DNA of 11,811 nucleotides from Deltaproteobacteria bacterium RIFOXYD12_FULL_50_9 (GTDB taxonomy: Bacteria > Desulfobacterota > Desulfobulbia > Desulfobulbales > CALZHT01): the NCBI GenBank assembly GCA_001799225.1, contig MGTA01000009.1, positions 13,355 through 25,165 on the forward strand, read 5' to 3'. The notes under the pieces are model-generated. The model searched no databases. It was not told the origin of the DNA and worked only from the letters and a program-made list of their open reading frames with translations. A program made the position numbers and the translations under genes. Shown here piece after piece: positions 1 to 6,610 of the stretch (position 1 is its first letter; the number at the start of each line of letters is the position of its first letter).

Positions 1-875
1 TCGACAAAAACAAGCACTCCCTGGCCGTATAGCTTATCCTCCTTGTAACGGCCTGCGTAGCGAATACCCTGTGGAAAGGTCTCCTTGCCTTCACCATGCC
101 TTTTAGAGTCGCGCCATTTCCCTGAGTACTGCAGACCATCCGGGTATGTGAACACACCATCCCCATGTTTCTGGGTGTTCTTAAACTCGCCTTCATAACG
201 ACTGCCATCGGCATAGATTCGTATCCAGGAACCGACAAGAACCCCGGCCTTGAACTCGCCCTGAAACTGCCCGAATTTTTGATGATTTTTGGTTACTTTG
301 CCATCCGGCAGATTAGCCGCAAAACCTCCTTCGTAAACCATACCATCCGGGAAGATAAATTTACCCTGGCCATGATAGCGTCCCTCTTTCCATTCTCCCT
401 TATAACTGCCGCCATCCGGCGAGGTAATCCCCCCCTGGCCATCAGGCAAACCATCTTTAAAAAACCCTTCATAACGACTGCCGTCGCTCGACACCAGCAG
501 GCCTTTGCCATTAAATTCATCGTTTAAAAACATACCGTCATAGCGACTGCCATCGCCAAAAGTCAGAACGCCTTTACCTTCCCGTCTATCCTCCTTGAAA
601 TCGCCCACATACTTGCTGCCATCCAGATAGACAAAAACGCCCTTGCCGTCCTGCAGGCCGTCAACCCAGTCACCCTCATAACGGCTGTTATTGGCAAAAA
701 TCCTGACACCCTTGCCATGGTTGCGGCTGTTCTTGAATCCACCTTCATAACGACCACCGCCGGCGTAGGTTTTAATGCCGGGGCCGTTCATGCAGTCCCC
801 CTGGATACAGTCGGCCTTGACGAAGGCCGGATAACCAAGCGATATAGCTAGTAATGCCAATAAAATCCTTTTCAT
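1..875 (-). CDS. Exported MORN-repeat protein (3' end outside window)
   Basis: The first 291 codons are visible and the frame is open to the window edge. ATG at 875 is preceded by GGAG (885-888) at 9-nt spacing. Residues 1-21 form a short basic, then hydrophobic signal peptide with a likely VKA|DC cleavage site. A Cys pair (C23, C28) follows, with no lipobox. From residue 41 there are eleven consecutive MORN units of exactly 23 residues (consensus about RYEGxFKxGxxHGxGxxxxxDG); the eleventh is cut by the window. Units 7 and 8 (about 179-224) are degenerate: unit 7 lacks the HGxG turn and unit 8 has VGSW in its place. MORN arrays form beta-hairpin ribbons known in membrane or lipid association and as scaffolds. 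The signal peptide places this one outside the cytoplasm. No catalytic domain is visible in this part, and the missing C-terminus could carry one. The substrate or partner is unknown. Confidence 0.88.
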   Translation of the reverse strand, partial: MKRILLALLAISLGYPAFVKADCIQGDCMNGPGIKTYAGGGRYEGGFKNSRNHGKGVRIFANNSRYEGDWVDGLQDGKGVFVYLDGSKYVGDFKEDRREGKGVLTFGDGSRYDGMFLNDEFNGKGLLVSSDGSRYEGFFKDGLPDGQGGITSPDGGSYKGEWKEGRYHGQGKFIFPDGMVYEGGFAANLPDGKVTKNHQKFGQFQGEFKAGVLVGSWIRIYADGSRYEGEFKNTQKHGDGVFTYPDGLQYSGKWRDSKRHGEGKETFPQGIRYAGRYKEDKLYGQGVLVFV

Positions 876-926
876 AACCACTATCTCCGAGCAATAGGCA
901 ACAACAGACTCATTATTGTGTATTCC

Positions 927-955
927 ATACTAAAATATACCAAATAAAATCGCAA
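927..955 (-). promoter_or_regulatory. Candidate sigma-70-like promoter of the MORN gene
   Basis: Read on the minus strand, TTGCGA (950-955) and TAGTAT (927-932) are separated by 17 nt. An overlapping alternative is an extended -10, TGGTATATT, with its hexamer at 934-939. Both lie about 50-60 nt upstream of the MORN start codon in an AT-rich 131-bp gap that also follows the kinase stop codon. This is a match by eye to consensus only. Confidence 0.3.
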
Positions 956-1006
956 GACTTTGCTAATAGCAAAAATTATTTTTTATCATATTTTCAATAT
1001 GTTATA

Positions 1007-3706
1007 TCATGTTTTCTGAGCGATAGACTCTGAGGAATCGAGGACCTCACGAATCTTCTGCAGGATCTCTTTTCTAACTATCGGCTTGGCAATAAAGGTC
1101 ACCTGCAACTCAGTCAGATCATTACGAGAAAAGATCTCTTCGGCATAACCGCTCACGATAATGGCCTTGAGGTAAGGATTCAGGGCTCGCATCTCGAGCA
1201 ACGCCTGCTTGCCATTCTTGCGAGGCATGATGCCGTCGAGCATGGCAAGGTGGATACTATCTTTTAATTGTGTATATTTCTTGACTGCCTCCTCACCGTC
1301 CACCGCTTCAATGACAGTGTATCCGGCGCGTTCGAGAATCGTCATGAGCAGTAATCGTAAAGAGCTGTTGTCTTCAACTACTAGAATTGTTTCCGTACCA
1401 CCGAGAAGTTCTCCGGAGTTGGGAGATCCCTGAATTATCCCCTGTTGTGAAGAGTCATCGGCAAGAGGCAGATAAATCTTGAAAACCGTGCCAACGTCTC
1501 GTTCACTATAAACATTGATATAGCCACCATGTTTTTTGACAATACCATATACCATCGACAGCCCTAGGCCTGTGCCCTTGCCGACCTCCTTGGTAGTAAA
1601 GAATGGGTCGAATATCTGTTTCTGGACAGTTTCATCCATACCACTCCCGGTGTCTGATATGATCAGCAGGGCATAATCACCCGGCATTCCATAGCCATGA
1701 ATCAAAGTAAACTCCTGATCAAGGCTGATCTGTTCCACGGCAATATGCAGCACCCCACCTTCAGGCATAGCGTCCCGCGCATTTGTAGTCAGATTTATCA
1801 GGATCTGATCAATCTGGCCTGGGTCTGCTTTGATCACCAGTGGCTTCTTGCCAATATTAATCTGAATGTCGATATCTTCACGAACCAGGCGGCGCAACAT
1901 CTTCTCAATTGCGAAGACCAGATCATTCAGGTTGACGGATTGGATGGTAATAGTCTCTTTTCTGCTGAAAGCCAGGATTTGCCGGGTGATCGCAGAGCCA
2001 TGCTGACTTGCCGCTGCAATCTCATCAACATAGTTGTGCAGCAAAGAGAACGAGGCCGGAATTTCATGATGCAATAGTTCGGCATAGCCCTGAACCACGG
2101 TCAGCACATTATTGAAATCATGGGCGACACCGCCGGCCAGATGGCCGATGCTTTCCATCTTTTGGGCCTGACGCAACTGCTCTTCTGCCCGTTGGCGCTC
2201 GGTTATATCCCGGACAACCTCAATGCCGGCCACGATTGTGCCGGAAGCATCACGAAGAGGAGAAACAGTTTTCTCAAAATGTCTGACACCTTCGGGGCTT
2301 TTATATGATTTCCCCTTGGAATGGATACCTCCGTCGTCAAAGGCCAGAGCAACGGGACAACCCGGACATCTATTCTCCTTCTGTTCAAAGGCCTTGAAAC
2401 ATATTTCACCCGTATGATCACCGAAAAAGTTTTTGTGCACCTCGTTCTGAAAGAGTATTTTATAATCTCGATCCAGGATGCTAAGGCCATCACCCAACGC
2501 TGCGATAATCGCCTCAAATTTATTTTTTTCGGACCGAAGGGCCTCCTCTGCCTGTTTACGTTCAGTGATATCGATGAATGTCACGACCGCACCCCTTACC
2601 GTGCCGGCCTCGGAAAGGGGATATGACCAGTATTCCACCGGCAGACTGCTGCCATCCGCCTTAAAAAAAACCTCGTTATTGACATGAGTACCATGTCCTG
2701 TCCGGCAGACTTCATAAACACGGCACTCCTCTAGAGGATAAGGTCGACCGTCAGGATAGGAATGATGGATCAGGTCATGGATTTTTTTACCCAGCAGATC
2801 ATCCTCCTGGTTATAGCCGAGCAGACGGCAGCAGGCAGGATTGCAGAATGTACAGATATCGTCGGTATTAACGCCAAAAATGCCTTCTGCGGTCGAATTT
2901 AGCAGTAATCTTATGCGTGCCTCCCTCTCCCGGACAACCGCCTCGGCTCTTTTGCGTTCTGCCAATTCTACGGCCAGGTCGGTGGTTCTTTCCGCTACCC
3001 TGTTCATAGCGTCATTGATCGCCTGACCGATATCGTCAAATTCACTTATCCCGGTTTTAGATACTGCCTCCTCCTTCCTTACGGCGTTAACCATTGTGGT
3101 TAAAGGATTCTGGAGTTTTTTGCGGAGCAGAAAGAGCAGGGCTGCCAACATGGTTAGCGAACCCACGGCAACTAATGGCACCAAATAGTACACCTTGTTG
3201 ATCAACTTACTGGATTCACTTCTGACAATGGTGATTACCCGCCAATCCCAAGGATGGAATATCGAGGCTTGACCATAAAGTCTGCCCTGCGAACTATCGA
3301 TATTTATAAAACCGTTACTAGTCGTTTTAGAAATTTCGGCAGTAAGTGCCGGTGAAAAACTGGAGACTATGGTGTTACCTTTTTGATCGACGATTAAACC
3401 GCCGATCTCCCTTCTCTGCCATTTTAAAGAGATGGCCTCAACCAGAGATTTCTGCTTGGCCTCGACAAGAGCCGGCTTGTCAAGCAGCTTGGCCATGGTA
3501 AGTTCCGCAATTGACGAGTCGAGAAGACTTCTGATCTCTTCGTTGTGGCCGGAGACAATAAATCGATGATAGTCATCGAGAATACGATGGGTAATATAAT
3601 TGATCAGGATAAGCAGAGTGAACGTGATGATGGCGATCGTTGTCAAGATCGGCACAAACAATCGGTATCCGAGGCTCCTGCTATCGATCTTCACGCATGA
3701 TCTCAT
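1007..3706 (-). CDS. Membrane hybrid sensor histidine kinase (HAMP-PAS-PAS-HisKA-HATPase-REC)
   Basis: This 899-residue protein autophosphorylates on a histidine and passes phosphate to its own receiver. Order seen: TM1 about 14-37; extracytoplasmic segment about 40-170; TM2 about 172-194; HAMP and coiled coil about 195-262; PAS1 about 263-385; PAS2 about 393-505; HisKA with GGVAHDFNN (phospho-acceptor H529); HATPase with N-box N638/N642, G1 box DTGSG 685-689, F box DPFF 700-703 and G2 box GTGLG 711-715; C-terminal receiver with acidic D779, phospho-Asp D824, S852 and K874. All catalytic residues are intact. PAS2 has a C436...C447-x2-C450 cluster and PAS1 is also Cys-rich. The ATG at 3706 lies inside the preceding binding-protein gene (26-nt overlap) and has no clear Shine-Dalgarno, which suggests translational coupling; a GTG at codon 5 is an alternative start. 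No separate response regulator or output domain is present, so the downstream target is unknown. The NtrB-like H-box places it in a group common in Desulfobacterota. Confidence 0.95.
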   Translation of the reverse strand: MRSCVKIDSRSLGYRLFVPILTTIAIITFTLLILINYITHRILDDYHRFIVSGHNEEIRSLLDSSIAELTMAKLLDKPALVEAKQKSLVEAISLKWQRREIGGLIVDQKGNTIVSSFSPALTAEISKTTSNGFINIDSSQGRLYGQASIFHPWDWRVITIVRSESSKLINKVYYLVPLVAVGSLTMLAALLFLLRKKLQNPLTTMVNAVRKEEAVSKTGISEFDDIGQAINDAMNRVAERTTDLAVELAERKRAEAVVREREARIRLLLNSTAEGIFGVNTDDICTFCNPACCRLLGYNQEDDLLGKKIHDLIHHSYPDGRPYPLEECRVYEVCRTGHGTHVNNEVFFKADGSSLPVEYWSYPLSEAGTVRGAVVTFIDITERKQAEEALRSEKNKFEAIIAALGDGLSILDRDYKILFQNEVHKNFFGDHTGEICFKAFEQKENRCPGCPVALAFDDGGIHSKGKSYKSPEGVRHFEKTVSPLRDASGTIVAGIEVVRDITERQRAEEQLRQAQKMESIGHLAGGVAHDFNNVLTVVQGYAELLHHEIPASFSLLHNYVDEIAAASQHGSAITRQILAFSRKETITIQSVNLNDLVFAIEKMLRRLVREDIDIQINIGKKPLVIKADPGQIDQILINLTTNARDAMPEGGVLHIAVEQISLDQEFTLIHGYGMPGDYALLIISDTGSGMDETVQKQIFDPFFTTKEVGKGTGLGLSMVYGIVKKHGGYINVYSERDVGTVFKIYLPLADDSSQQGIIQGSPNSGELLGGTETILVVEDNSSLRLLLMTILERAGYTVIEAVDGEEAVKKYTQLKDSIHLAMLDGIMPRKNGKQALLEMRALNPYLKAIIVSGYAEEIFSRNDLTELQVTFIAKPIVRKEILQKIREVLDSSESIAQKT

Positions 3707-4574
3707 TGGAGATTAAAAGAATTTTTTGGACGGAAGCACTAAAGTCGGGAGGTGGTTTGATGAAACCGTTTTTTATCTCATCATCCCAGGCCTGCACGCG
3801 CTGTTTGTCCTTTTCATTCGTCTGCGGACTGAGATGAAACAGCGCTTCTGTAAAAAGCTTCTTGGTTGGATTGCTGAGAGTTGGTGCCGCAGCAAAAGCA
3901 AAATTCGGCAGCACCTCTGATTGCCGAAGAACCTTGATCGAGGCCTTCTCAAATTTTTTATACAAGGACTCCTTTACTCCGGCAGCATCAACTTCATGAC
4001 TTAACAGGGCATTCATAATACTGTCCTGACTTTCATAAAACAACAGGGTGAGATCACTTTTTTGCAGCCCCGCATCTCTAAGCATTTTCCGAGGCAGGAT
4101 ATGAGAAGCGGTCGATCCCTTGAACAGGGCGAATTTTTTACCCTTGAGGTCCCCGAGAGATAGAATATTCTGATCACTCGTAACCACTACGGAATGATAA
4201 AATGGTTTAGCATCCTTACCGAGAGCGACCGCCAAAACTTCTGCGCTGCACTTTTCGATAACCCGACCTAAAGGTACCGGACCAAGCAGGGCCAGAGAGA
4301 CCTTGCCGCTACAGAGGCCATCAATGAGTGAATCATGATTGGGATAGAACTTGAGTTCCCAAGGCATTCCTGTTGTTTCTTTAAGAAAATCGATAAAAGG
4401 TGAGTACAGGGACCATATTTTTTCCGGCGTATAGAAAGGAACAACAGTTATGGTATATTCAGTCGAGTTTGGGGCAGAAACAGGGGCCGGAAGTTCCGCA
4501 GCTGCATTTTGATCAATCACGGCCAGCAGCCAGATAAGGCAGAAGGTATATCTAAGCATGTTCATGGGTATCAT
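3681..4574 (-). CDS. PhnD-like periplasmic phosphate/phosphonate-type binding protein
   Basis: This is a 297-residue secreted solute-binding protein of the PhnD / phosphate-phosphite-phosphonate PBP type-2 family. Residues 1-26 are a signal peptide (MIPMNMLRYTF... ending NAAA|E). The mature part opens with a short Pro-rich stretch. Family landmarks follow: the first strand TITVVPFYTPEKI, the SLALLGPVPLGRVIEK segment, the hinge region LGDLKGKKFALFKGSTAS with LPRKMLRDAGL, and HEVDAAGVKESLYKKF. I chose ATG at 4574 because GGAG (4583-4586) sits 8 nt upstream. The frame also allows a TTG start six codons earlier (4592), but that would put the Shine-Dalgarno inside the gene. There is no phnC/phnE or other ABC component beside it. 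The 26-nt overlap with the kinase gene points to a sensory role, presenting ligand to the kinase, rather than uptake. The ligand cannot be read from sequence; phosphonate-type oxyanions are a family guess only. Confidence 0.85.
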   Translation of the reverse strand: MIPMNMLRYTFCLIWLLAVIDQNAAAELPAPVSAPNSTEYTITVVPFYTPEKIWSLYSPFIDFLKETTGMPWELKFYPNHDSLIDGLCSGKVSLALLGPVPLGRVIEKCSAEVLAVALGKDAKPFYHSVVVTSDQNILSLGDLKGKKFALFKGSTASHILPRKMLRDAGLQKSDLTLLFYESQDSIMNALLSHEVDAAGVKESLYKKFEKASIKVLRQSEVLPNFAFAAAPTLSNPTKKLFTEALFHLSPQTNEKDKQRVQAWDDEIKNGFIKPPPDFSASVQKILLISNEIMREDR

Positions 4575-4582
4575 CGAATCAA

Positions 4583-4586
4583 CTCC
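4583..4586 (-). promoter_or_regulatory. Ribosome binding site that decides the binding-protein start
   Basis: GGAG on the minus strand lies 8 nt before ATG 4574. It lies downstream of the alternative TTG at 4592, so it supports the shorter 297-residue product. Confidence 0.6.
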
Positions 4587-4780
4587 AGACAAATAACCGG
4601 ATCAGAAGCATATGGCTTCATCTGTAAAAAGTGCATGAGAAATTAGTCTGACAGAACCATGGCCATCCCACCTAAGTCATTGAAAAAAGGTAATATCATT
4701 GTTTTTAATCTATCAAAACTATTAACATTAAACAAAGGGGAAAAACAAGAAAAATCAACAGAATTTGCTGAGTTATATGT

Positions 4781-4916
4781 GACTGGCACAAGACAGAAAT
4801 TTTTCCTGGTTGCTTTTATAAACGCCAGTCTATATATATAGAAAGTATTCAACTGCCCAGTTTTATCCAGCGTTGCCCCAAAAATACGCCCAATGGATTT
4901 AAGACTGGCACCAGTC
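4781..4916. repeat. Four GACTGG half-sites, including one perfect dyad
   Basis: GACTGGCAC occurs at 4781-4789 and again at 4903-4911. The inverted form CCAGTC occurs at 4825-4830 and 4911-4916. The last two copies form the perfect dyad GACTGGCACCAGTC (4903-4916), 75 nt before the ssb start. The spacing suits an operator for a dimeric regulator, but no known binding consensus is matched. Confidence 0.4.
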
Positions 4917-4978
4917 GACCAAGAATTATTATTTACTACCCTGACCCTTTTTTATATCCCCAAATCCAAACGAATTGG

Positions 4979-4984
4979 AAGGAG
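4979..4984 (+). promoter_or_regulatory. Strong ribosome binding site of ssb
   Basis: AAGGAG lies 6 nt before the ATG at 4991. It fits high expression and fixes the ssb start. Confidence 0.75.
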
Positions 4985-4990
4985 ACAAAA

Positions 4991-5398
4991 ATGATTAACA
5001 AAGTCATCCTCATCGGCAACCTGGGAGCCGACCCGGAAGTCCGCTATTCCCAGAACGGCACTGCCGTTGCCAACTTTCGGATCGCCACTACCGAGACCTG
5101 GAAAAAGCAGGACGGCACAAAGGAAGAACAGACCGAATGGCATAAAATCGTAGCATTTGCCAGACTTGGCGAGATCTGCGGCGAGTACCTGTCAAAAGGC
5201 TCCAAAGTGTATATTGAAGGCCGCCTGCAGACCAGAAAATGGGACGATAAAGATGGTAACACCCGCTATATCACTGAGATAGTTGCACGGGAGATGAAAA
5301 TGCTGAGCGCACGCGGCGCCTCAGACAGTAACGCATCCGGACACAGTGAAGAACCCCCGTTTCCTGAACCTCCCATGGGTGACGACGTACCTTTCTGA
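4991..5398 (+). CDS. ssb: Single-stranded DNA-binding protein SSB
   Basis: SSB coats single-stranded DNA in replication, recombination and repair, and recruits partner enzymes through its acidic C-terminal tip. The 135-residue product has one OB fold over about residues 1-105. It begins with the classic MINKVILIGNLGADPEVRY, followed by the family segments ANFRIATTETW, TEWHKIVAF, YLSKGSKVYIEGRLQTRKW and YITEIVA. A short Pro/Ser-rich linker leads to the tip DDVPF, the expected protein-interaction motif. The length is near the low end for bacterial SSBs, owing to a short linker. The gene is probably transcribed alone or with the J-protein 194 nt downstream, although a long hairpin lies between them. 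It is not beside rpsF/rpsR as in many bacteria. Confidence 0.97.
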   Translation: MINKVILIGNLGADPEVRYSQNGTAVANFRIATTETWKKQDGTKEEQTEWHKIVAFARLGEICGEYLSKGSKVYIEGRLQTRKWDDKDGNTRYITEIVAREMKMLSARGASDSNASGHSEEPPFPEPPMGDDVPF

Positions 5399-5462
5399 GG
5401 AATTGTACGAAACATTCTACGGGCAGATATCCGTGCTTTATTCTTTCCCCCTTGCGGTTGTC

Positions 5463-5567
5463 TTTGTCTGTATTATTTTAACTACTCAGGTTGTTTAGGC
5501 TGTAGTCTGTTCAACACCTAACAGTCTACAGCCTAAACAACCTGATGGATAACCGGGGACAGACAAA
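5463..5567. repeat. Outer arms of a nested foldback element
   Basis: Outside the main 26-bp hairpin, TTTGTCTGT (5463-5471) is matched by its complement ACAGACAAA (5559-5567). The arms are set almost symmetrically, 14 and 13 nt from the inner hairpin. Together they make an approximately 105-nt folded unit with an internal loop. The 9-bp outer match alone could be chance; the symmetry is what makes it worth listing. Confidence 0.45.
5486..5545. repeat. Near-perfect 26-bp inverted repeat between ssb and dnaJ-like gene
   Basis: The left arm 5486-5511 and right arm 5520-5545 are complementary at 25 of 26 positions; the only mismatch is T5506 against T5525. The loop is 8 nt (CAACACCT). As RNA this would be a very stable hairpin. 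No T-tract follows on either strand, so it does not look like a rho-independent terminator. Its last base, A5545, is also the A of the upstream ATG of the J-protein frame. It may be a small dispersed foldback/REP-like element or an mRNA-processing or attenuation stem; which one cannot be told from a single copy. Confidence 0.85.
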
Positions 5568-5592
5568 AACCACACAGGACGATGTAACGGCA

Positions 5593-6555
5593 ATGAAAAC
5601 CAACGACTATTATGCAATGCTTGGGGTAACCAAAACCGCAACGCCTGAAGAGATTAAAAAGGCCTACCGTAAGCTGGCGCTGAAATATCATCCGGATCGC
5701 AACAAGGACAATAAGGCTGCCGAAGAAAAGTTCAAACAGATCAGTGAAGCCTACGCAGTCCTTTCTGACAAGGAGAAACGGGAACAGTACGACACCGTTG
5801 GCTCAAACGACTTTCACCAACGCTACTCCCAGGAAGATATTTTCCGTAATGTCGATCTCGGTTCGATTTTAAGAGAGTTCGGGCTCAATATGGGGAGCGG
5901 TGGAGGGCGAGGAGGAGGATTCCGCCAGACATCCATGCGGGGCGGCAGCCCCTTTGAGTCCATATTCAATCAGGGCGGCGGCATGCATGATTTTTCCGGC
6001 GGCGGGTTCGGCGGTGGCAGACAGGCCCCGGTCAAGGGCAACGATACCATCCTCGAACTGCCCATTACCCTGGAAGAGGTAGTTACGGGCAGCGAAAAAA
6101 CTATCAGCCTTGGCCAGTACGGCCTGAGCGGCAAGGTCTCGGTCAAGATTCCGGCAGGCATCGAGGAAGGGAAAAAACTCAGGGTTTCTGGTAAAGGCGC
6201 GCCATCTCCTATGGGCGGCCCGGCCGGAGATCTCTTCCTGCTCATCCACATCCAACCCCACCAACTGTTTACCATAGAAAACAACGAGCTGATCTACGAA
6301 AAGCTGCTGCCCTTCAGCGCGGCAGTACTGGGCACCGAAATTGCGGTACCGACTTTGGACGGCAAGAACCTCAAGGTCAAGATACCGGCAGGCATGCAGC
6401 ACCAAGGCAAGCTGCGGCTCAAGAACCACGGTCTGCCGGCAAGTCAGGGCGGCAAGCGTGGCGACCTGTTTGTCAAGATTGCCATTGAGGTTCCTAAGGA
6501 ACTCACTTCCGCCCAACAAGAGCTTATCGAACAACTGGCCAAGACCGGCCTGTAA
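5593..6555 (+). CDS. DnaJ/CbpA-type cochaperone without zinc finger
   Basis: This class II (type B) Hsp40 stimulates DnaK ATPase and delivers unfolded clients. With ATG at 5593 it has 320 residues: J domain about 5-70 with the HPD triad at 33-35; a linker with DIFRNVDLGSILREFG; a Gly/Phe-rich region about 97-150; then two beta-rich client-binding C-terminal domains (first opening NDTILELPITLEEVVTG, second with PTLDGKNLKVKIPAGMQ) and a short helical tail. No CxxCxGxG repeats are present, so it is CbpA-like rather than a canonical DnaJ. The frame is open to an earlier ATG at 5545, which would add 16 residues (MDNRGQTK...). That ATG has no Shine-Dalgarno and lies at the edge of a large hairpin, and family members start near MKxxDYY. 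The preferred start also has only a distant AGGA (5576-5579), so start confidence is moderate. The gene converges on purC with a 55-bp gap. Confidence 0.92.
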   Translation: MKTNDYYAMLGVTKTATPEEIKKAYRKLALKYHPDRNKDNKAAEEKFKQISEAYAVLSDKEKREQYDTVGSNDFHQRYSQEDIFRNVDLGSILREFGLNMGSGGGRGGGFRQTSMRGGSPFESIFNQGGGMHDFSGGGFGGGRQAPVKGNDTILELPITLEEVVTGSEKTISLGQYGLSGKVSVKIPAGIEEGKKLRVSGKGAPSPMGGPAGDLFLLIHIQPHQLFTIENNELIYEKLLPFSAAVLGTEIAVPTLDGKNLKVKIPAGMQHQGKLRLKNHGLPASQGGKRGDLFVKIAIEVPKELTSAQQELIEQLAKTGL

Positions 6556-6610
6556 TCACGGCAGCTTTAGAAGAATAACCCGTGGCAATAGCGATTGACC
6601 AGCCCCTCTT

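Larger units (their letters stand above)
4575..4990. other. Divergent intergenic region between the binding-protein/kinase unit and ssb
   Basis: This 416-bp AT-rich region separates the minus-strand sensory unit from plus-strand ssb. It holds the leaders and presumably the promoters of both, but I cannot pick either promoter firmly. Visible structure: an imperfect hairpin GAAGC/GCTTC around 4605-4618, four GACTGG hexamers (4781-4916), and an alternating TATATATATA run at 4831-4840. Two short overlapping frames on opposite strands (4659-4841 plus, 4643-4852 minus) have no Shine-Dalgarno and no recognisable protein, so I do not call them. Confidence 0.6.

Noticed and set aside
165..527. Plus-strand frame of 120 codons opposite the MORN gene
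   Set aside because: It is antisense to a clear repeat protein; the openness comes from the 69-nt repeat pattern and its product is not recognisable.
1..875. The 69-nt periodicity as a CRISPR array or DNA tandem repeat
   Set aside because: The periodicity follows codons of a MORN protein and the DNA units are too divergent, with no spacer structure.
959..1001. Two AT-rich hairpins after the kinase stop (6-bp arms at 987-1001 and 959-973) as a terminator
   Set aside because: Stems are short and AT-rich and no proper T-run follows on the minus strand; a weak terminator is possible but not supportable.
4643..4852. Two short overlapping frames in the ssb upstream region, 69 codons minus and 60 codons plus
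   Set aside because: The minus frame starts with TTG, neither has a Shine-Dalgarno, and the translations look like AT-rich noise.
5419..5445. Possible terminator after ssb (ACGG...CCGT followed by GCTTTATTCTTT)
   Set aside because: A 4-bp stem with an 8-nt loop is too weak to call.
5486..5545. The large inverted repeat as a rho-independent terminator of ssb
   Set aside because: The stem is strong but is followed by ATGGATAACC rather than a T-run, and the reverse orientation has none either.
5869..6534. Minus-strand frame of 221 codons opposite the J-protein gene
   Set aside because: It lies wholly inside the well-supported DnaJ-type gene and reads as low-complexity antisense of Gly-rich codons.
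6557..6584. Bidirectional terminator between the convergent J-protein and purC genes (CACGG...CCGTG)
   Set aside because: Five-bp arms, an 18-nt loop and no T-tract; likely chance.
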